Part shown: in pieces, positions 24,822 to 34,213 of the stretch
How the letters are laid out: the number at the start of each line of letters is the position of its first letter
Position numbering within the stretch: the stretch's first letter is position 1
Source of the DNA: Actinomycetota bacterium
GTDB lineage: Bacteria; Armatimonadota; SYMT01
Direction: 5' to 3'
Assembly: GCA_005798285.1 (NCBI GenBank)
Contig: SYKE01000146.1
Location: forward strand, 1-50,966
Length of the DNA stretch: 50,966 nt
Made by a program: the position numbers and the translations under genes
Notes under the pieces: model-generated
Told to the model about the DNA's origin: nothing
Databases searched by the model: none
What the model saw: only the letters and a program-made list of their open reading frames with translations

Positions 24822-26968
24822 GTGTCGGCGCCGGGTTCCTTGGCGGGGGCATCCGGAACGGCGGGATCGGGGGCAGCAGGAGTCGTGGGCGCAGGAGGCG
24901 GCTCGGCGTCGACCGGTGGGGAGTTATGCCCGCCCGGACAAACCTCGCTGGGTCCTCGACCCCTGCGGAACCGTCTTCGGCTGGTCTTGCAATCCGGTCC
25001 CGGCAGCAAACCGGTAGCCGTACAAACCCGAATTCGAACTCGTTCCGGCGCCTGAGGTTGTTGGCCTTCCAGTTGGCGCTTCTGCTCTGCTTCCGCCTGC
25101 TGGGCGCTTAGAGACTTCTTGGCCGGATTCAACTCGATGGCTCGCAGCATGAAACGCGACCAGATCGGCACGCACACATCGCCGCCGAACACATGGCCCA
25201 TCGGGGAGTTATCGCGGTTGCCCGCCCACACTGCCGTCACCAGGTCTGGGGTGTACCCGACAAACCACGCATCAGCGTGGTTCTCGGTGGTCCCTGTCTT
25301 ACCGTGGGCGTTCGGCACCACCGAGGCGGCAGACCCCGTGCCGCTTGTGACGACCGCGCGGGTGAGCACCTCCATCGAGTCCAGTGTCGACTGCTTCAGC
25401 CCCGTATCCACGGGTCGAGAAGAGAAGTCCTCGATCGGCTGGTCGTACTGATCCTTCACCGTTTGAATCGGGGTGGGCGGCAGCAGCTTGCCGTTCGCGG
25501 CGAACACCCCGTAGGCCGACGCCATCTCCAGGACCGTTGTGGCTGAGGTCCCCAGCGCGAGGGACGGGTAAGCGAGCAGCTTGCTCTTGATTCCCAGCCG
25601 ATGGGCCAACTCAACCACCCGGCGCGGGCGCACTTCAGCACAGACGTTGACGGCAGCGCCGTTCACCGAGCCGGCGAATGCGCTTCGATAGTTCACCCAA
25701 CCGCGATAGCGGCCGTGGTTCTGAGGTCGGTACCAGGATCCATCCCCCAACTGAATGGCTCTCGCTCCCGCGGAGACGGACGAGTAGGGCGTCTTCCCGG
25801 CCTCAAAGGCCGTGGCATAAACAAACGCCTTGAAAGTCGATCCCGGCTGTCGTCGCGCCATCGTGGCGCAGTCGAACTGGTACTTCTCCCATGGTTCGTT
25901 GACCCCGCCCACCAGCGCCCGAATCGCGCCCGTATGCGGGTCCAGACAGACGAGCGCACCTTCGGAGATACGACGACTCCGGAGTCTGCGGATCTGTTCG
26001 CGGGCGGCCTGTTCCGCGGCCTGCTGCATCCGCCAATCCAGAGTGGTGATGACGGTCAAACCAACGCGGCTCAGCGTGTCCTCATCGTAGCCGAGCCGTT
26101 CACGCAGGTGATCCACCACGAACTGAACAAAGTGGCGGGCCTTGAAGTAGCCGACAGCGCGGGGCCGCTTCTTGGCCACCTGCACGGGGGCAGCCCGCGC
26201 CGCGTCCGCTTCTTTTCGGCTGACGAGGCCCTGCTCGGCCATAAACTGCAGCACGGTGTTGCGTCGCTGTTTGGCGCGTGTCCGGGCCTCTTCGTGGGCA
26301 CTGTAGGGCGACATGCGGCTCGGCTGTTGCACCAGACCGGCAAGGAGCGCTGCCTCGCCCAGCGAGATGTCCTTGAGATCCTTCTCGAAGTAGATACGAG
26401 CGGCCGACTTCACGCCATAGGCGCCTGCCCCGAAGTACACCTGGTTGAGGTACGCCTCTAGAATTCGGGTTTTGGGCCAGTTTCGCTCAATGTGGACCGC
26501 CAGCAGCGCCTCTTGCACCTTGCGGCGAATCTCTCGGCGCTGGTTCAGGAACATCAGGCGCGCCAATTGCTGCGTGATGGTGCTGGCGCCCTGCGACATA
26601 TCTCGCCCCACCACGTTCTGGTAGACCGCTCGCGAGATGCCGTAGAGATCGATCCCCTGGTGCTGCCAGAATCGCTTGTCCTCGATCGCCACGATTGCCT
26701 TGCGCATGACGTCGGGGATCTCTTCCAGATTGGCGGGCTCCCGGTTCTCGATGGCAAGAGTCGCCAGGAGCACTCCATCGGACGACAGGATCTTTGTCCC
26801 AACGGGAGCACGATAGCTGTCCAACGCGGATCCCAGAGGAAGCATCTTGTTCATCTGGTAGACCGCGCCGAGGCCTACGCCCACGACAACAACCAGTACC
26901 AGAATCAGTGCGATCTCGGTCCAGAGGACGAAGCGCTTCAACCACCGCTTCACGGTTGTGGTGTCCAT
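24818..26968 (-). CDS. Class A penicillin-binding protein (PBP1A-type)
   Basis: A 716-residue bifunctional peptidoglycan synthase. One membrane anchor (about 16-36) is followed by a glycosyltransferase domain with catalytic E96 in AIEDKRFW and the GASTITQQL motif (128-135). The transpeptidase domain has its serine at S377 (STFK), SVN at 434-436 and KTGTT at 557-561. The tail is Ala/Pro/Glu-rich with four cysteines in a short segment (VCTATGLLPGPDCK and further on), as in PBP1A/1C relatives. It polymerises and crosslinks glycan on the outer face of the inner membrane. It is divergent from the glycosidase gene at 27142 and heads an operon with the transglutaminase-like gene. Confidence 0.93.
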   Translation of the reverse strand: MDTTTVKRWLKRFVLWTEIALILVLVVVVGVGLGAVYQMNKMLPLGSALDSYRAPVGTKILSSDGVLLATLAIENREPANLEEIPDVMRKAIVAIEDKRFWQHQGIDLYGISRAVYQNVVGRDMSQGASTITQQLARLMFLNQRREIRRKVQEALLAVHIERNWPKTRILEAYLNQVYFGAGAYGVKSAARIYFEKDLKDISLGEAALLAGLVQQPSRMSPYSAHEEARTRAKQRRNTVLQFMAEQGLVSRKEADAARAAPVQVAKKRPRAVGYFKARHFVQFVVDHLRERLGYDEDTLSRVGLTVITTLDWRMQQAAEQAAREQIRRLRSRRISEGALVCLDPHTGAIRALVGGVNEPWEKYQFDCATMARRQPGSTFKAFVYATAFEAGKTPYSSVSAGARAIQLGDGSWYRPQNHGRYRGWVNYRSAFAGSVNGAAVNVCAEVRPRRVVELAHRLGIKSKLLAYPSLALGTSATTVLEMASAYGVFAANGKLLPPTPIQTVKDQYDQPIEDFSSRPVDTGLKQSTLDSMEVLTRAVVTSGTGSAASVVPNAHGKTGTTENHADAWFVGYTPDLVTAVWAGNRDNSPMGHVFGGDVCVPIWSRFMLRAIELNPAKKSLSAQQAEAEQKRQLEGQQPQAPERVRIRVCTATGLLPGPDCKTSRRRFRRGRGPSEVCPGGHNSPPVDAEPPPAPTTPAAPDPAVPDAPAKEPGADT

Positions 26969-27092
26969 GTGTGCATCACGTTGGAGAACTCGGTGCCCTT
27001 AGAGGCGCGGTCCCGACTACACGTCGGATCAACCGCTTTGTAGATGCCGTCGACCCGGTAGGATGCACAGGCAGATGAGTTCGGAAAGGCCC

Positions 27093-27121
27093 TTTTGAGA
27101 TCCACTTTCCTATCATATACC
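27093..27121 (+). promoter_or_regulatory. Candidate sigma70-type promoter for the glycosidase operon
   Basis: TTTTGA (27093-27098) and TATACC (27116-27121) are spaced by 17 bases in an unusually AT-rich patch, 20 bases before ATG 27142. It is the only such patch in this divergent region. It is a match by eye to the -35/-10 consensus; a TSS map would decide. Confidence 0.35.
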
Positions 27122-27141
27122 TGTTCCGCCGAGGACCAAGA

Positions 27142-29301
27142 ATGATTCGCGCACCCCGAACCCTGTTTGCCGCTCAAGCGCTCGCGGCCGCGTTGCTCGC
27201 GGCAGTCTCCGCGGGCGCGCAGCAGCCTGACCGAAGCGAGAGATCCATCGGTCCCGGAGTCCGCCTGTTGGAGTGGGCGGCCCCGTCTGGTCCCCATCGT
27301 CTCGCCGCGGTGGAGGTGGATCCCGCATCCCCGTACATCCAGCTTGGTGTCACCGCGGGCGCCGGAAGTTCACTCTCGCTCGAACCACTCTCCAGGCAGG
27401 CCGAGCAGTCGTCACGACCCGATCGGTACGCCATCGCGGCCATCAACGGCGATTTCTTCCTGTATCCCGCCAGGAACCACAGCGGCATCCCCACCAATTC
27501 AACCGTCATTGACGGGGAGTTGGTTCGCACGCCGTTCCCCCGCTCTTCGCTGATCATCCGTCCAAACGGGGCGCCGCAGATCGCCGTGCTGAGCGCCAGA
27601 GGCACGGTGAAGACCCCGACCGGCGTTGAAATCCCGCTTCAGGGCTTGAATCAACCTCGCGCGGCCGGACAAACGGTGCTCTACACGGGTTGGTTTGGGG
27701 CCGGCACTCGGACCGACGCAGCGGGGATCGAACTGGTACTTCTGCCGGAGAGTCCCAGGCTGACGTCGGGGCGAGAGGTAAAGGCGCAGATTGAAGCCGT
27801 TCGAAAGGCGATGACCGGCGCCGAGATCGGCCCAAATCGCTGGGTCCTCTCCTCATCGAGCCCCGCTGCCGCCGCTCTGAGTGAACTCGCAGTCGGCTCA
27901 ACGCTTTCTCTCAGATTTGACCTCACCCCGGAGATCGGGCCCCGCGACCACGTGCTAGGCGGAGGACCGCGGATTCTGCGCGACGGCCGGATCGCCGTGG
28001 AGCGGGAGGGCGGCAGCACAAACAGCACGTTTGCCAGCACTCGTCATCCCCGTACTGCCGTCGGCTTCAACGGTTCGCGCCTCTATCTGCTCGTCGTGGA
28101 TGGTCGCCAGCCGTTCTACAGTGTCGGGATGAGCCTGCCCGAGCTGGCTGCGGCGATGCAATCGTTGGGCTGCACCGACGCCCTGAATCTGGACGGCGGC
28201 GGATCCACCACGCTGTGGGTGCGGGGGAAGCTCGCAAATCGCCCCTCCGATGGTAAGGAACGACCGGTCGCCAATGGACTCGTGGTCTACAGCACCGCGC
28301 CGATCGGAGAGGCGACCCGCTTGATTCCGTCTCCCGGCGAGGTCCTGGCGCTGCCGGGCGCGGAGGTCGACATCAAGGTTTCAGCGGAGGACCGCTTCAA
28401 CAACCCCGTACCGGCTCCCGGTGATCGCGTGACCCTGGAGGCGCCGGAGGGCATGGGATTGGTGGTAAACGGCCGATATGTCGCGCCGGACCGGCTGCCG
28501 CCGGGCATCGGCGAGCTCAAGGGCAAGATCTACGCCTCTGCCGGCGCACTCCGAGCCGAAATTCCGGTAACCGTGATGGCTCGGCCCGCGAAAGTCGAGA
28601 TCCTGCCCTTCAAGCTGCGCCTTCCGGAGATCGGCGTGGCGCAGCTCAAGGCGCGCGCATCCGATGCGTTCGGCCGATTGCTCGCTCTTCCCAGTCGGCT
28701 GAACTGGAAGTTTCGCGGGCTTCCCGGCCAGGTGGCTGCCGACGGATCTCTGAAGGCGGGCAGCCAGAGCGGGAAGGGCGCCGTGGAGTTGGAGTTGGGT
28801 GGGGTGGTCGCTTCGGCCGACGTCCAGGTCGGCGCGGGAGCCCCAAAACCACTTGAGGACTTCGAAGGCGCTGGTGGGTGGAAGCCACAGTTAACTCCTC
28901 CGAGTCTGACGGGCAAGGCCGAACTCTCGGAATCACGAGCCCGAGGCGGCCGCCGCTCGCTTCAACTCGAGTACGACTTCAACTCTGAGACCCCCACTCG
29001 AGCCCTCTATGCGCTTTCCGTCAAGGATCTTGGACGCGCACTCTCCTTGAAGATGTGGGTGTACGGCGATGGGCAGGGCGCCTGGCTTCGCGCGAGGGTT
29101 CGGGATGCAGGGGGAGAGCTTCGCTACCTCACTCTGGCGCGAAACGTCGATTGGAAGGGGGAATGGCGCGAAGTCCGAGCCGCCTTCTCGGATGACTGGC
29201 CAACTCCCCTCAAACTGGAGGCCATCTACGTCATCGAAACTGATCCATCTCGAAAGCCGAAAGGCGTCCTCTGGATCGATGATCTCGAGGTGGAGCAGTG
29301 A
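27142..29301 (+). CDS. Exported phosphodiester glycosidase (NAGPA domain) with C-terminal binding domains
   Basis: The 719-residue product has a signal peptide (LAAALLAAVSAGAQ). A NAGPA domain follows (about 60-385), marked by AINGDFF near 100 and ALNLDGGGSTTLW near 350. NAGPA enzymes remove N-acetylglucosamine from GlcNAc-phosphodiesters; bacterial members are linked to exopolysaccharide and wall glycan. Residues about 400-560 look like Ig-like beta domains, and the last 150 (PLEDFEGAGGW to WIDDLEVEQ) like a jelly-roll carbohydrate-binding domain. It heads a run of envelope genes and overlaps the next start as GTGA. Confidence 0.87.
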   Translation: MIRAPRTLFAAQALAAALLAAVSAGAQQPDRSERSIGPGVRLLEWAAPSGPHRLAAVEVDPASPYIQLGVTAGAGSSLSLEPLSRQAEQSSRPDRYAIAAINGDFFLYPARNHSGIPTNSTVIDGELVRTPFPRSSLIIRPNGAPQIAVLSARGTVKTPTGVEIPLQGLNQPRAAGQTVLYTGWFGAGTRTDAAGIELVLLPESPRLTSGREVKAQIEAVRKAMTGAEIGPNRWVLSSSSPAAAALSELAVGSTLSLRFDLTPEIGPRDHVLGGGPRILRDGRIAVEREGGSTNSTFASTRHPRTAVGFNGSRLYLLVVDGRQPFYSVGMSLPELAAAMQSLGCTDALNLDGGGSTTLWVRGKLANRPSDGKERPVANGLVVYSTAPIGEATRLIPSPGEVLALPGAEVDIKVSAEDRFNNPVPAPGDRVTLEAPEGMGLVVNGRYVAPDRLPPGIGELKGKIYASAGALRAEIPVTVMARPAKVEILPFKLRLPEIGVAQLKARASDAFGRLLALPSRLNWKFRGLPGQVAADGSLKAGSQSGKGAVELELGGVVASADVQVGAGAPKPLEDFEGAGGWKPQLTPPSLTGKAELSESRARGGRRSLQLEYDFNSETPTRALYALSVKDLGRALSLKMWVYGDGQGAWLRARVRDAGGELRYLTLARNVDWKGEWREVRAAFSDDWPTPLKLEAIYVIETDPSRKPKGVLWIDDLEVEQ

Positions 29302-29975
29302 AGCGCTCCTCGCTGCCAGGCTTTGCTGCCGCTCTCCTGTTCGTATCGATGCTCTCGGGTCGCATCTCGGCGGCTCGGGTTGGGCAGAACCCGAAGAAGC
29401 CAGACGTCGTCCAGATCGGAGATGAGCGCTTCCGAGTTGGTTCCATCGTGGTGGACCTGAAGAAGGGCGTCGCCACCTGTCCCGGACGCATCAACATGCA
29501 GCGGGGAACGATCGAGTACCTCGCGGTGGGTCCCGGCGGAAAGCTGCACGAGAGCGCACTCAGACTGGAAACCGAAGCCGTTCAGCTACAGGTGGCGCTC
29601 ATCTTGCTCGGATTGGAGCCGGGAGGGGGCCTGCGCTTTCAGGGAGACACCCACTCCCCAAAAGGCTCCCCGATCGTCATTCGCGTTTCGTGGACCAGAA
29701 ACGGCAGATCGGTGACCGTACCGGCCGGCGAACTGGTGTGGGACATCCGCAAGCGGCGAGCCGTGGGAGCCTCACCGTGGGTCTTCACCGGATGGGGCGA
29801 GAACGATCGATACGAGGGTGAAGACGCTCATTCTCTGGTTGCAACGTATCGAGATCCCGCTGCGGTCGCGAACATCTCCACCCCGGAGGGCGTGGACGAT
29901 ACCGTTTACAAGGTCAACGAACGAGTGGCGCCCCCTCGCAGCACCCCGGTCACGGTGACGCTCTCCCGGCGGTGA
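29298..29975 (+). CDS. Exported YdjY-like domain protein
   Basis: The 225 residues start with a signal peptide (AAALLFVSMLSGRISA). They carry a YdjY-like domain: the block GTIEYLAVGPGGKLHESAL, then LQVALILLGLEPG, and a late WVFTG and LVATYRDP, match that family's landmarks. Its function is unknown; in several genomes it sits beside iron-sulfur or envelope proteins. The GTG start overlaps the glycosidase stop (GTGA), so the two are translationally coupled. Confidence 0.75.
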   Translation: MKRSSLPGFAAALLFVSMLSGRISAARVGQNPKKPDVVQIGDERFRVGSIVVDLKKGVATCPGRINMQRGTIEYLAVGPGGKLHESALRLETEAVQLQVALILLGLEPGGGLRFQGDTHSPKGSPIVIRVSWTRNGRSVTVPAGELVWDIRKRRAVGASPWVFTGWGENDRYEGEDAHSLVATYRDPAAVANISTPEGVDDTVYKVNERVAPPRSTPVTVTLSRR

Positions 29976-29988
29976 ACGCAGACGAGCC

Positions 29989-30825
29989 GTGATGAGAGCC
30001 CCACGAGACACCTTCCCCGCACGGCGGCTCCTCGGGAGAGGGGTCGTTCCGATGGCTGCGGGCTGCCTCTTCCTCTCTGCGCTGCTTGCGGCGCTCCTCC
30101 AGCGGCACTGGCAATCGCTCGATTGGTACGTTCTCGCGAGGCGCGGCGTAACCGCGCGGAGCGCTTCTGCTTTCTGGATTGCGGAGACGTGGGTCCTCCT
30201 CGCATGGGCCGGGCTGCGCGGTGCGGCGTTAGGTCGGCGGGCCAGGACGAGCGGCCAGCTCTCCGAGTACCTGACCACGACGCTCAGCGCCATGCGAATC
30301 GTACTGATGCTCACGCGGTCCGCCGCCGGTGCTCCAGTCGTGCTCTCCCTGTTCTCACTGTTGATTTCCTGGGGAATTACCGCTGTCTCTCCCGAATTCC
30401 GGGAGTTCGGCTTCAAGGAATTGGCGAATGTACACATGTTGATGGTCTCCGGTTCCGTGGGTTTCGCCGCAGTTGGACTTGCGGCGTCGCGGGGACAGTG
30501 GCTCGCGGAGTTCACCCCGGCCGCGGTTCTGCTGGCAGCCTGCGGCGCCGTTCTGACCCTGAACCCGGTGCTCGGACGGTGGGGAGAAGCGACGACATGG
30601 CTCTGGTGGGCGCTGCTTCCCAACCCCATCACGGCCGTCGGCGCCGCCCTGGGAGACGATGTGCTGCGCTTTACCTGGATCTATCCGCTCACACGGGCGC
30701 CGGAGTTCTTCTATGTGTACCCCCAACCCGAACAAACTGCCCTGTCGTACGGCATCCTCGCCGTGGCCAGCAGCCTGTTGAGCTGGACTTCGCTTCGGCG
30801 TTCTCCGGAAACGGCGACCGATTGA
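29989..30825 (+). CDS. Polytopic membrane protein, ABC-permease-like
   Basis: I do not recognise a precise family. The 278 residues hold about six hydrophobic segments with the overall look of ABC-2-type permease subunits (a long first loop, TTTLSAMRI amphipathic stretch, paired helices at the end). No ATPase gene is adjacent, so a transporter role is weak inference. It starts 13 bases after the YdjY-like gene (GTG 29989, or ATG 29992) and belongs to the same run of genes. Confidence 0.6.
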   Translation: MMRAPRDTFPARRLLGRGVVPMAAGCLFLSALLAALLQRHWQSLDWYVLARRGVTARSASAFWIAETWVLLAWAGLRGAALGRRARTSGQLSEYLTTTLSAMRIVLMLTRSAAGAPVVLSLFSLLISWGITAVSPEFREFGFKELANVHMLMVSGSVGFAAVGLAASRGQWLAEFTPAAVLLAACGAVLTLNPVLGRWGEATTWLWWALLPNPITAVGAALGDDVLRFTWIYPLTRAPEFFYVYPQPEQTALSYGILAVASSLLSWTSLRRSPETATD

Positions 30826-30958
30826 ACCAGCGGCGCCGCGGGATCGTCTTGCTACCAACCCCTGCTGATCAAACGTCTTCGAGCGCATCGCCCGAACCAT
30901 CCAACTTTGAACCGTCGAACCCAGGCTCGCTTCCTGGAACAGCGAGAGGTGGACCGAA

Positions 30959-31924
30959 ATGAAGTTGCATACCCTGCTATCCGGATTGGCGCTGGCCGTG
31001 GCGCTCCTGCCGGCAGGAGCCCAAGAGCCGGCCGCGCCCGGTATTGTGGCCACCGTGAACGGAGTCTCGTTGACCGAGGTCGACTTCTGGCGTCGATGTG
31101 AACGGTACGTCGGAGGTCAAACCGACACGGCCGTGGGGTGGGTGGTCCTCAAGGACTGGATTCAGCAGACCCTGGCCGAAGCCGAAGCGGAGAGCAAGAA
31201 GCTGCTTCCCACCGATCAAGACGTGGAACGTCGCTTTCAGGCGCTCAGGAAGCAGTTTGAGTTCCGGAACGCCAACTTCATCAACTGGCTCACTGAACAC
31301 GGACAAACCGTGACGAGCCTGCGCGTCGGGTTGCGTCATCAATTGATCGCCGAACGACTGCTCACCGAGGGAATCAACGTCGCCGAGTCTGAGGCCGCGC
31401 TCTACTATTCCAGCAACAAGCAGGCATTCGGCTTGCCGGAGCAGGTCAAAGTCTCCCGCATTACGGTCACCGCGCCGGACCTGCGCCAGAAGGTGGAGGC
31501 TGGTTTGAAGAAGGGCACGCCGTTCGACATTCTGGCGCGGGAGTTCAGTGAGGATGACTTCGCGCTCAGCGGCGGGCTGATCCCGGAGCCAGTGGAAGCA
31601 GACCCGCGAGCGCCGGGACCCATTGAACCCGAGGTCATGACGGCGCTCTTGAAATCTACTCCCGCCAAAGTCCTGGGGCCGGTCAAGATTCGTGATTACT
31701 GGGTGTGGGCGCGACTGGAGGAGCGTCAGGCTGCGCGAGCGCCCGCTCTCGGCGACATTCAGGATCTGGTGCTGGCGAACCTCCGGGTGCAAAAGGTCGG
31801 TCCCGAGAAACTGAAAGCCGCGCAGGAACGGCTGGCAGCGATCCAGAAGTCGGCAAAGATCGAAATTCTCCGACCCGAGTTCAAGAGCCTGTTGGATCTC
31901 CTTCAACCGAAAGAGAGCAAGTGA
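30959..31924 (+). CDS. SurA/PpiC-type periplasmic peptidyl-prolyl isomerase
   Basis: A 321-residue exported protein with a signal peptide (LLSGLALAVALLPAGAQ), a helical SurA N-like chaperone segment (VNGVSLTEVDFWRR to about residue 140), and a PpiC/parvulin region. In that region VKVSRITV, GTPFDILAREFSED, SGGLIP and LGPVKIRDYWVWARL follow in the usual order. Such proteins fold outer-membrane proteins. A GAGAGGTGG site precedes ATG 30959. The stop overlaps the next start by one base (TGATG). Confidence 0.82.
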   Translation: MKLHTLLSGLALAVALLPAGAQEPAAPGIVATVNGVSLTEVDFWRRCERYVGGQTDTAVGWVVLKDWIQQTLAEAEAESKKLLPTDQDVERRFQALRKQFEFRNANFINWLTEHGQTVTSLRVGLRHQLIAERLLTEGINVAESEAALYYSSNKQAFGLPEQVKVSRITVTAPDLRQKVEAGLKKGTPFDILAREFSEDDFALSGGLIPEPVEADPRAPGPIEPEVMTALLKSTPAKVLGPVKIRDYWVWARLEERQAARAPALGDIQDLVLANLRVQKVGPEKLKAAQERLAAIQKSAKIEILRPEFKSLLDLLQPKESK

Positions 31925-33042
31925 TGAAACAGGGTGATCGCTCCTCGCGACGGGAGGTCGTGCGCGTCGCGGCTCTCACCGCAGGCGTGGCGCTGCTTCC
32001 GGGCGCTGCCGAAGCCCAGGCTTCCGTGGTATCCCGAGCCGATGCCGCCATCCGCCGCGCGGCCGCATTTCTGCGGAGCCGCCAGCAGCCCGACGGTTCC
32101 TGGGGCAGCTATCCGGGGGTCACGTCCGTGTGTGTGATCGGACTGGTCCGCGCGGGAATTCCGGGTTCAGATTCGTCGGTCGTGAAGGCGTGCCGCTCCC
32201 TGGCGTCACTGGCGCAGCCGGACGGCGGGATCTACACCGATAAGTTTGGGCCTGGCCAGAAGCTGCCGAACTACAACACCGCATTGGGCCTTACAGCGCT
32301 CCACCTTGCCAACCGGGCCGGCTACACGGACCAGATCCGAAAGGCGCAGAGTTACCTGGTCGGCTCCCAATATGACGAGGCCGAAGGCTTCTCTCCGAAG
32401 GACGCCCAGTACGGGGGCATCGGGTACGGCTCCAAGCAAGACAATCCGGATCTCTCCAACCTGCAGAACGCGCTGGAGGCGCTCGTGGAATCCGGCCACT
32501 CCAGGAACTCCGAAGTCTTCAAGAAGGCTCTGATCTTTGTCCAGCGCTGCCAGAACCGCAAGGAGAGCAACGATCAGCGGTGGGCCGGGGTGGACGGCGG
32601 GTTTGTCTACGCCGCGTCCGGCGAGAGCAAGGCCGAAGCGGTCACGCGAAAAGCCAACTCATCCTACGGTTCCATGACCTATGCGGGGCTGAAATCGTAC
32701 CTCTACTGCGGAGTCAGCCGCACGGACCCCCGCGTGGTGGCCGCGATGGATTGGCTCAAGAGTCACTACGATGTGGAGTCCAACCCCGCCATGGGTTCGG
32801 ACGGCCTCTACTACTACTACCACACGATGTCGAAAACGCTGGCGACCTGGGGATCTCGGGACTTCACCGATGTCGACGGCAAGAAGCATCGCTGGGCATC
32901 CGATCTCACGCTCGCCGTGCTGAAGCGGCAGAGCGCAGACGGATCCTGGAAAAACGAGAACCCGCGCTGGTGGGAAGATCGACCTGAACTAGCGACAGGC
33001 TATGCCTTGATGTCGCTGGCGTACGCTCGAAAGAGTCTGTAA
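31924..33042 (+). CDS. Tat-exported squalene-cyclase-fold repeat protein
   Basis: The 372-residue product begins with a twin-arginine leader (SSRREVVRVAALTAG and on to GAAEAQA). It consists of alpha-alpha barrel repeats with QPDGSWG- and QPDGGIY-type turns, like prenyltransferase/squalene-oxidase repeat domains. The DxDD or DCTAE acid motifs of true triterpene cyclases are absent, so it is probably not a cyclase. It may be a binding scaffold or polysaccharide lyase-like protein. ATG 31924 overlaps the isomerase stop (TGATG); a longer open frame upstream is inside that gene and not used. Confidence 0.78.
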   Translation: MKQGDRSSRREVVRVAALTAGVALLPGAAEAQASVVSRADAAIRRAAAFLRSRQQPDGSWGSYPGVTSVCVIGLVRAGIPGSDSSVVKACRSLASLAQPDGGIYTDKFGPGQKLPNYNTALGLTALHLANRAGYTDQIRKAQSYLVGSQYDEAEGFSPKDAQYGGIGYGSKQDNPDLSNLQNALEALVESGHSRNSEVFKKALIFVQRCQNRKESNDQRWAGVDGGFVYAASGESKAEAVTRKANSSYGSMTYAGLKSYLYCGVSRTDPRVVAAMDWLKSHYDVESNPAMGSDGLYYYYHTMSKTLATWGSRDFTDVDGKKHRWASDLTLAVLKRQSADGSWKNENPRWWEDRPELATGYALMSLAYARKSL

Positions 33043-33076
33043 TCGTGAGCACTCACCTCAATCCGTTCAACATCCT

Positions 33077-34126
33077 ATGAGCCAAACCCTGACGCCCCGT
33101 ACCCCGGAGCAGGACCGAGAGGCGCTCCAGCGGCTGCGCGATGCGCACGCTACGCTGCGGACCGAGCTTTCCAAGGTCATCGTTGGTCAATCCGATGTGG
33201 TCGATCAACTTTTGATGGCGATTTTTTCACGAGGTCACTGCCTTCTGGTGGGTGTGCCGGGGGTGGCAAAAACCCTCCTCGTCAGTACGCTGGCCCGCAT
33301 TCTCTCACTCGAGTTTAAGCGGATCCAGTTCACGCCGGATCTGATGCCTGCGGACATCACTGGAACCGAGATCATTCAGGAAGATCCCATCACCCGTCAG
33401 CGGGCCTTTCGCTTCATTCCCGGCCCCATCTTCGCCAACGTGATCCTGGCGGATGAGATCAACCGAACGCCTCCCAAAACTCAGGCCGCGCTGCTGGAAG
33501 CGATGCAGGAACACCGCGTCACCGCCGCGGGAAACACCTATCCGCTCCATCCGCCGTTCTTTGTGCTGGCTACGCAGAACCCCATCGAACAGGAGGGCAC
33601 CTACCCCCTCCCGGAAGCACAGCTCGACCGCTTCATGTTCATGGTCCAGGTGGACTATCCGTCTCTGGAAGAAGAGCTGGAAATCATGCGGCGCACCACC
33701 TCCAGCCTCAAGGCTGAAGTCGGCGCGCTGATGAGTGCCGAAGAAATCATGTGGCTCCAGGAGTTCATTCGCGACTTTCCCGTGCCGCCACATGTCTTCG
33801 ATTACGTGTTGTCCCTCGTTCGAGCGACAAGAACGACCGAGAAACCGGATGACAAGCTCAATCCGCAGCTCCGACAGTTCGTCAAGGACTACGTGACCTG
33901 GGGCGCCGGCCCCCGCGCGGGCCAGTACCTGATCCTGGGAGCCAAGGCCCGTGCGGCGCTTCAGGGCCGCAACTTCGCGGACTGCTCCGATGTTGCCGCA
34001 ATCGCCACACCGGTGCTGCGCCATCGCATCATCACCAACTATCGAGCCGAGGCCGCCGGCATCACACCCGATGATGTGGTCAACCGCCTGCTCGAACTGA
34101 CCCCCAAGCCGACGGCCCCCAGATAA
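33077..34126 (+). CDS. MoxR family AAA ATPase
   Basis: This 349-residue AAA+ chaperone has Walker A GVPGVAKT (59-66), Walker B ILADEIN with D126/E127, the sensor-1 asparagine in LATQNPIEQEGTYPLPEAQLDRF, and the C-terminal lid domain. MoxR proteins remodel or insert metals in partner complexes. Their usual partner, a DUF58/vWA protein, is not in this window; a tRNA gene follows. The nearest upstream genes are exported proteins on the same strand, 35 bases away. Confidence 0.92.
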   Translation: MSQTLTPRTPEQDREALQRLRDAHATLRTELSKVIVGQSDVVDQLLMAIFSRGHCLLVGVPGVAKTLLVSTLARILSLEFKRIQFTPDLMPADITGTEIIQEDPITRQRAFRFIPGPIFANVILADEINRTPPKTQAALLEAMQEHRVTAAGNTYPLHPPFFVLATQNPIEQEGTYPLPEAQLDRFMFMVQVDYPSLEEELEIMRRTTSSLKAEVGALMSAEEIMWLQEFIRDFPVPPHVFDYVLSLVRATRTTEKPDDKLNPQLRQFVKDYVTWGAGPRAGQYLILGAKARAALQGRNFADCSDVAAIATPVLRHRIITNYRAEAAGITPDDVVNRLLELTPKPTAPR

Positions 34127-34146
34127 GCGGCTTGGACAATTGGAGA

Positions 34147-34190
34147 CCTTCAAGAAGGAGGACCGACCCACTGGTTCTCCTTCTTGGAGG
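34147..34190 (+). terminator. Long hairpin between moxR-like gene and tRNA-Pro
   Basis: Bases 34147-34164 pair with 34173-34190 in an 18-bp stem with two G-U pairs and an eight-base loop. No T-tract follows. It probably ends the upstream operon or protects its mRNA 3' end. Confidence 0.55.
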
Positions 34191-34204
34191 CTGCGTGCTA
34201 CAAT
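34175..34204 (+). promoter_or_regulatory. Candidate promoter of tRNA-Pro
   Basis: TACAAT (34199-34204) is a good -10 box, ending nine bases before the first tRNA base. TTCTCC at 34175-34180, 18 bases upstream, is a poor -35. It lies inside the right arm of the hairpin, so the two elements overlap. Confidence 0.45.
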
Positions 34205-34213
34205 GGCGTTTCA

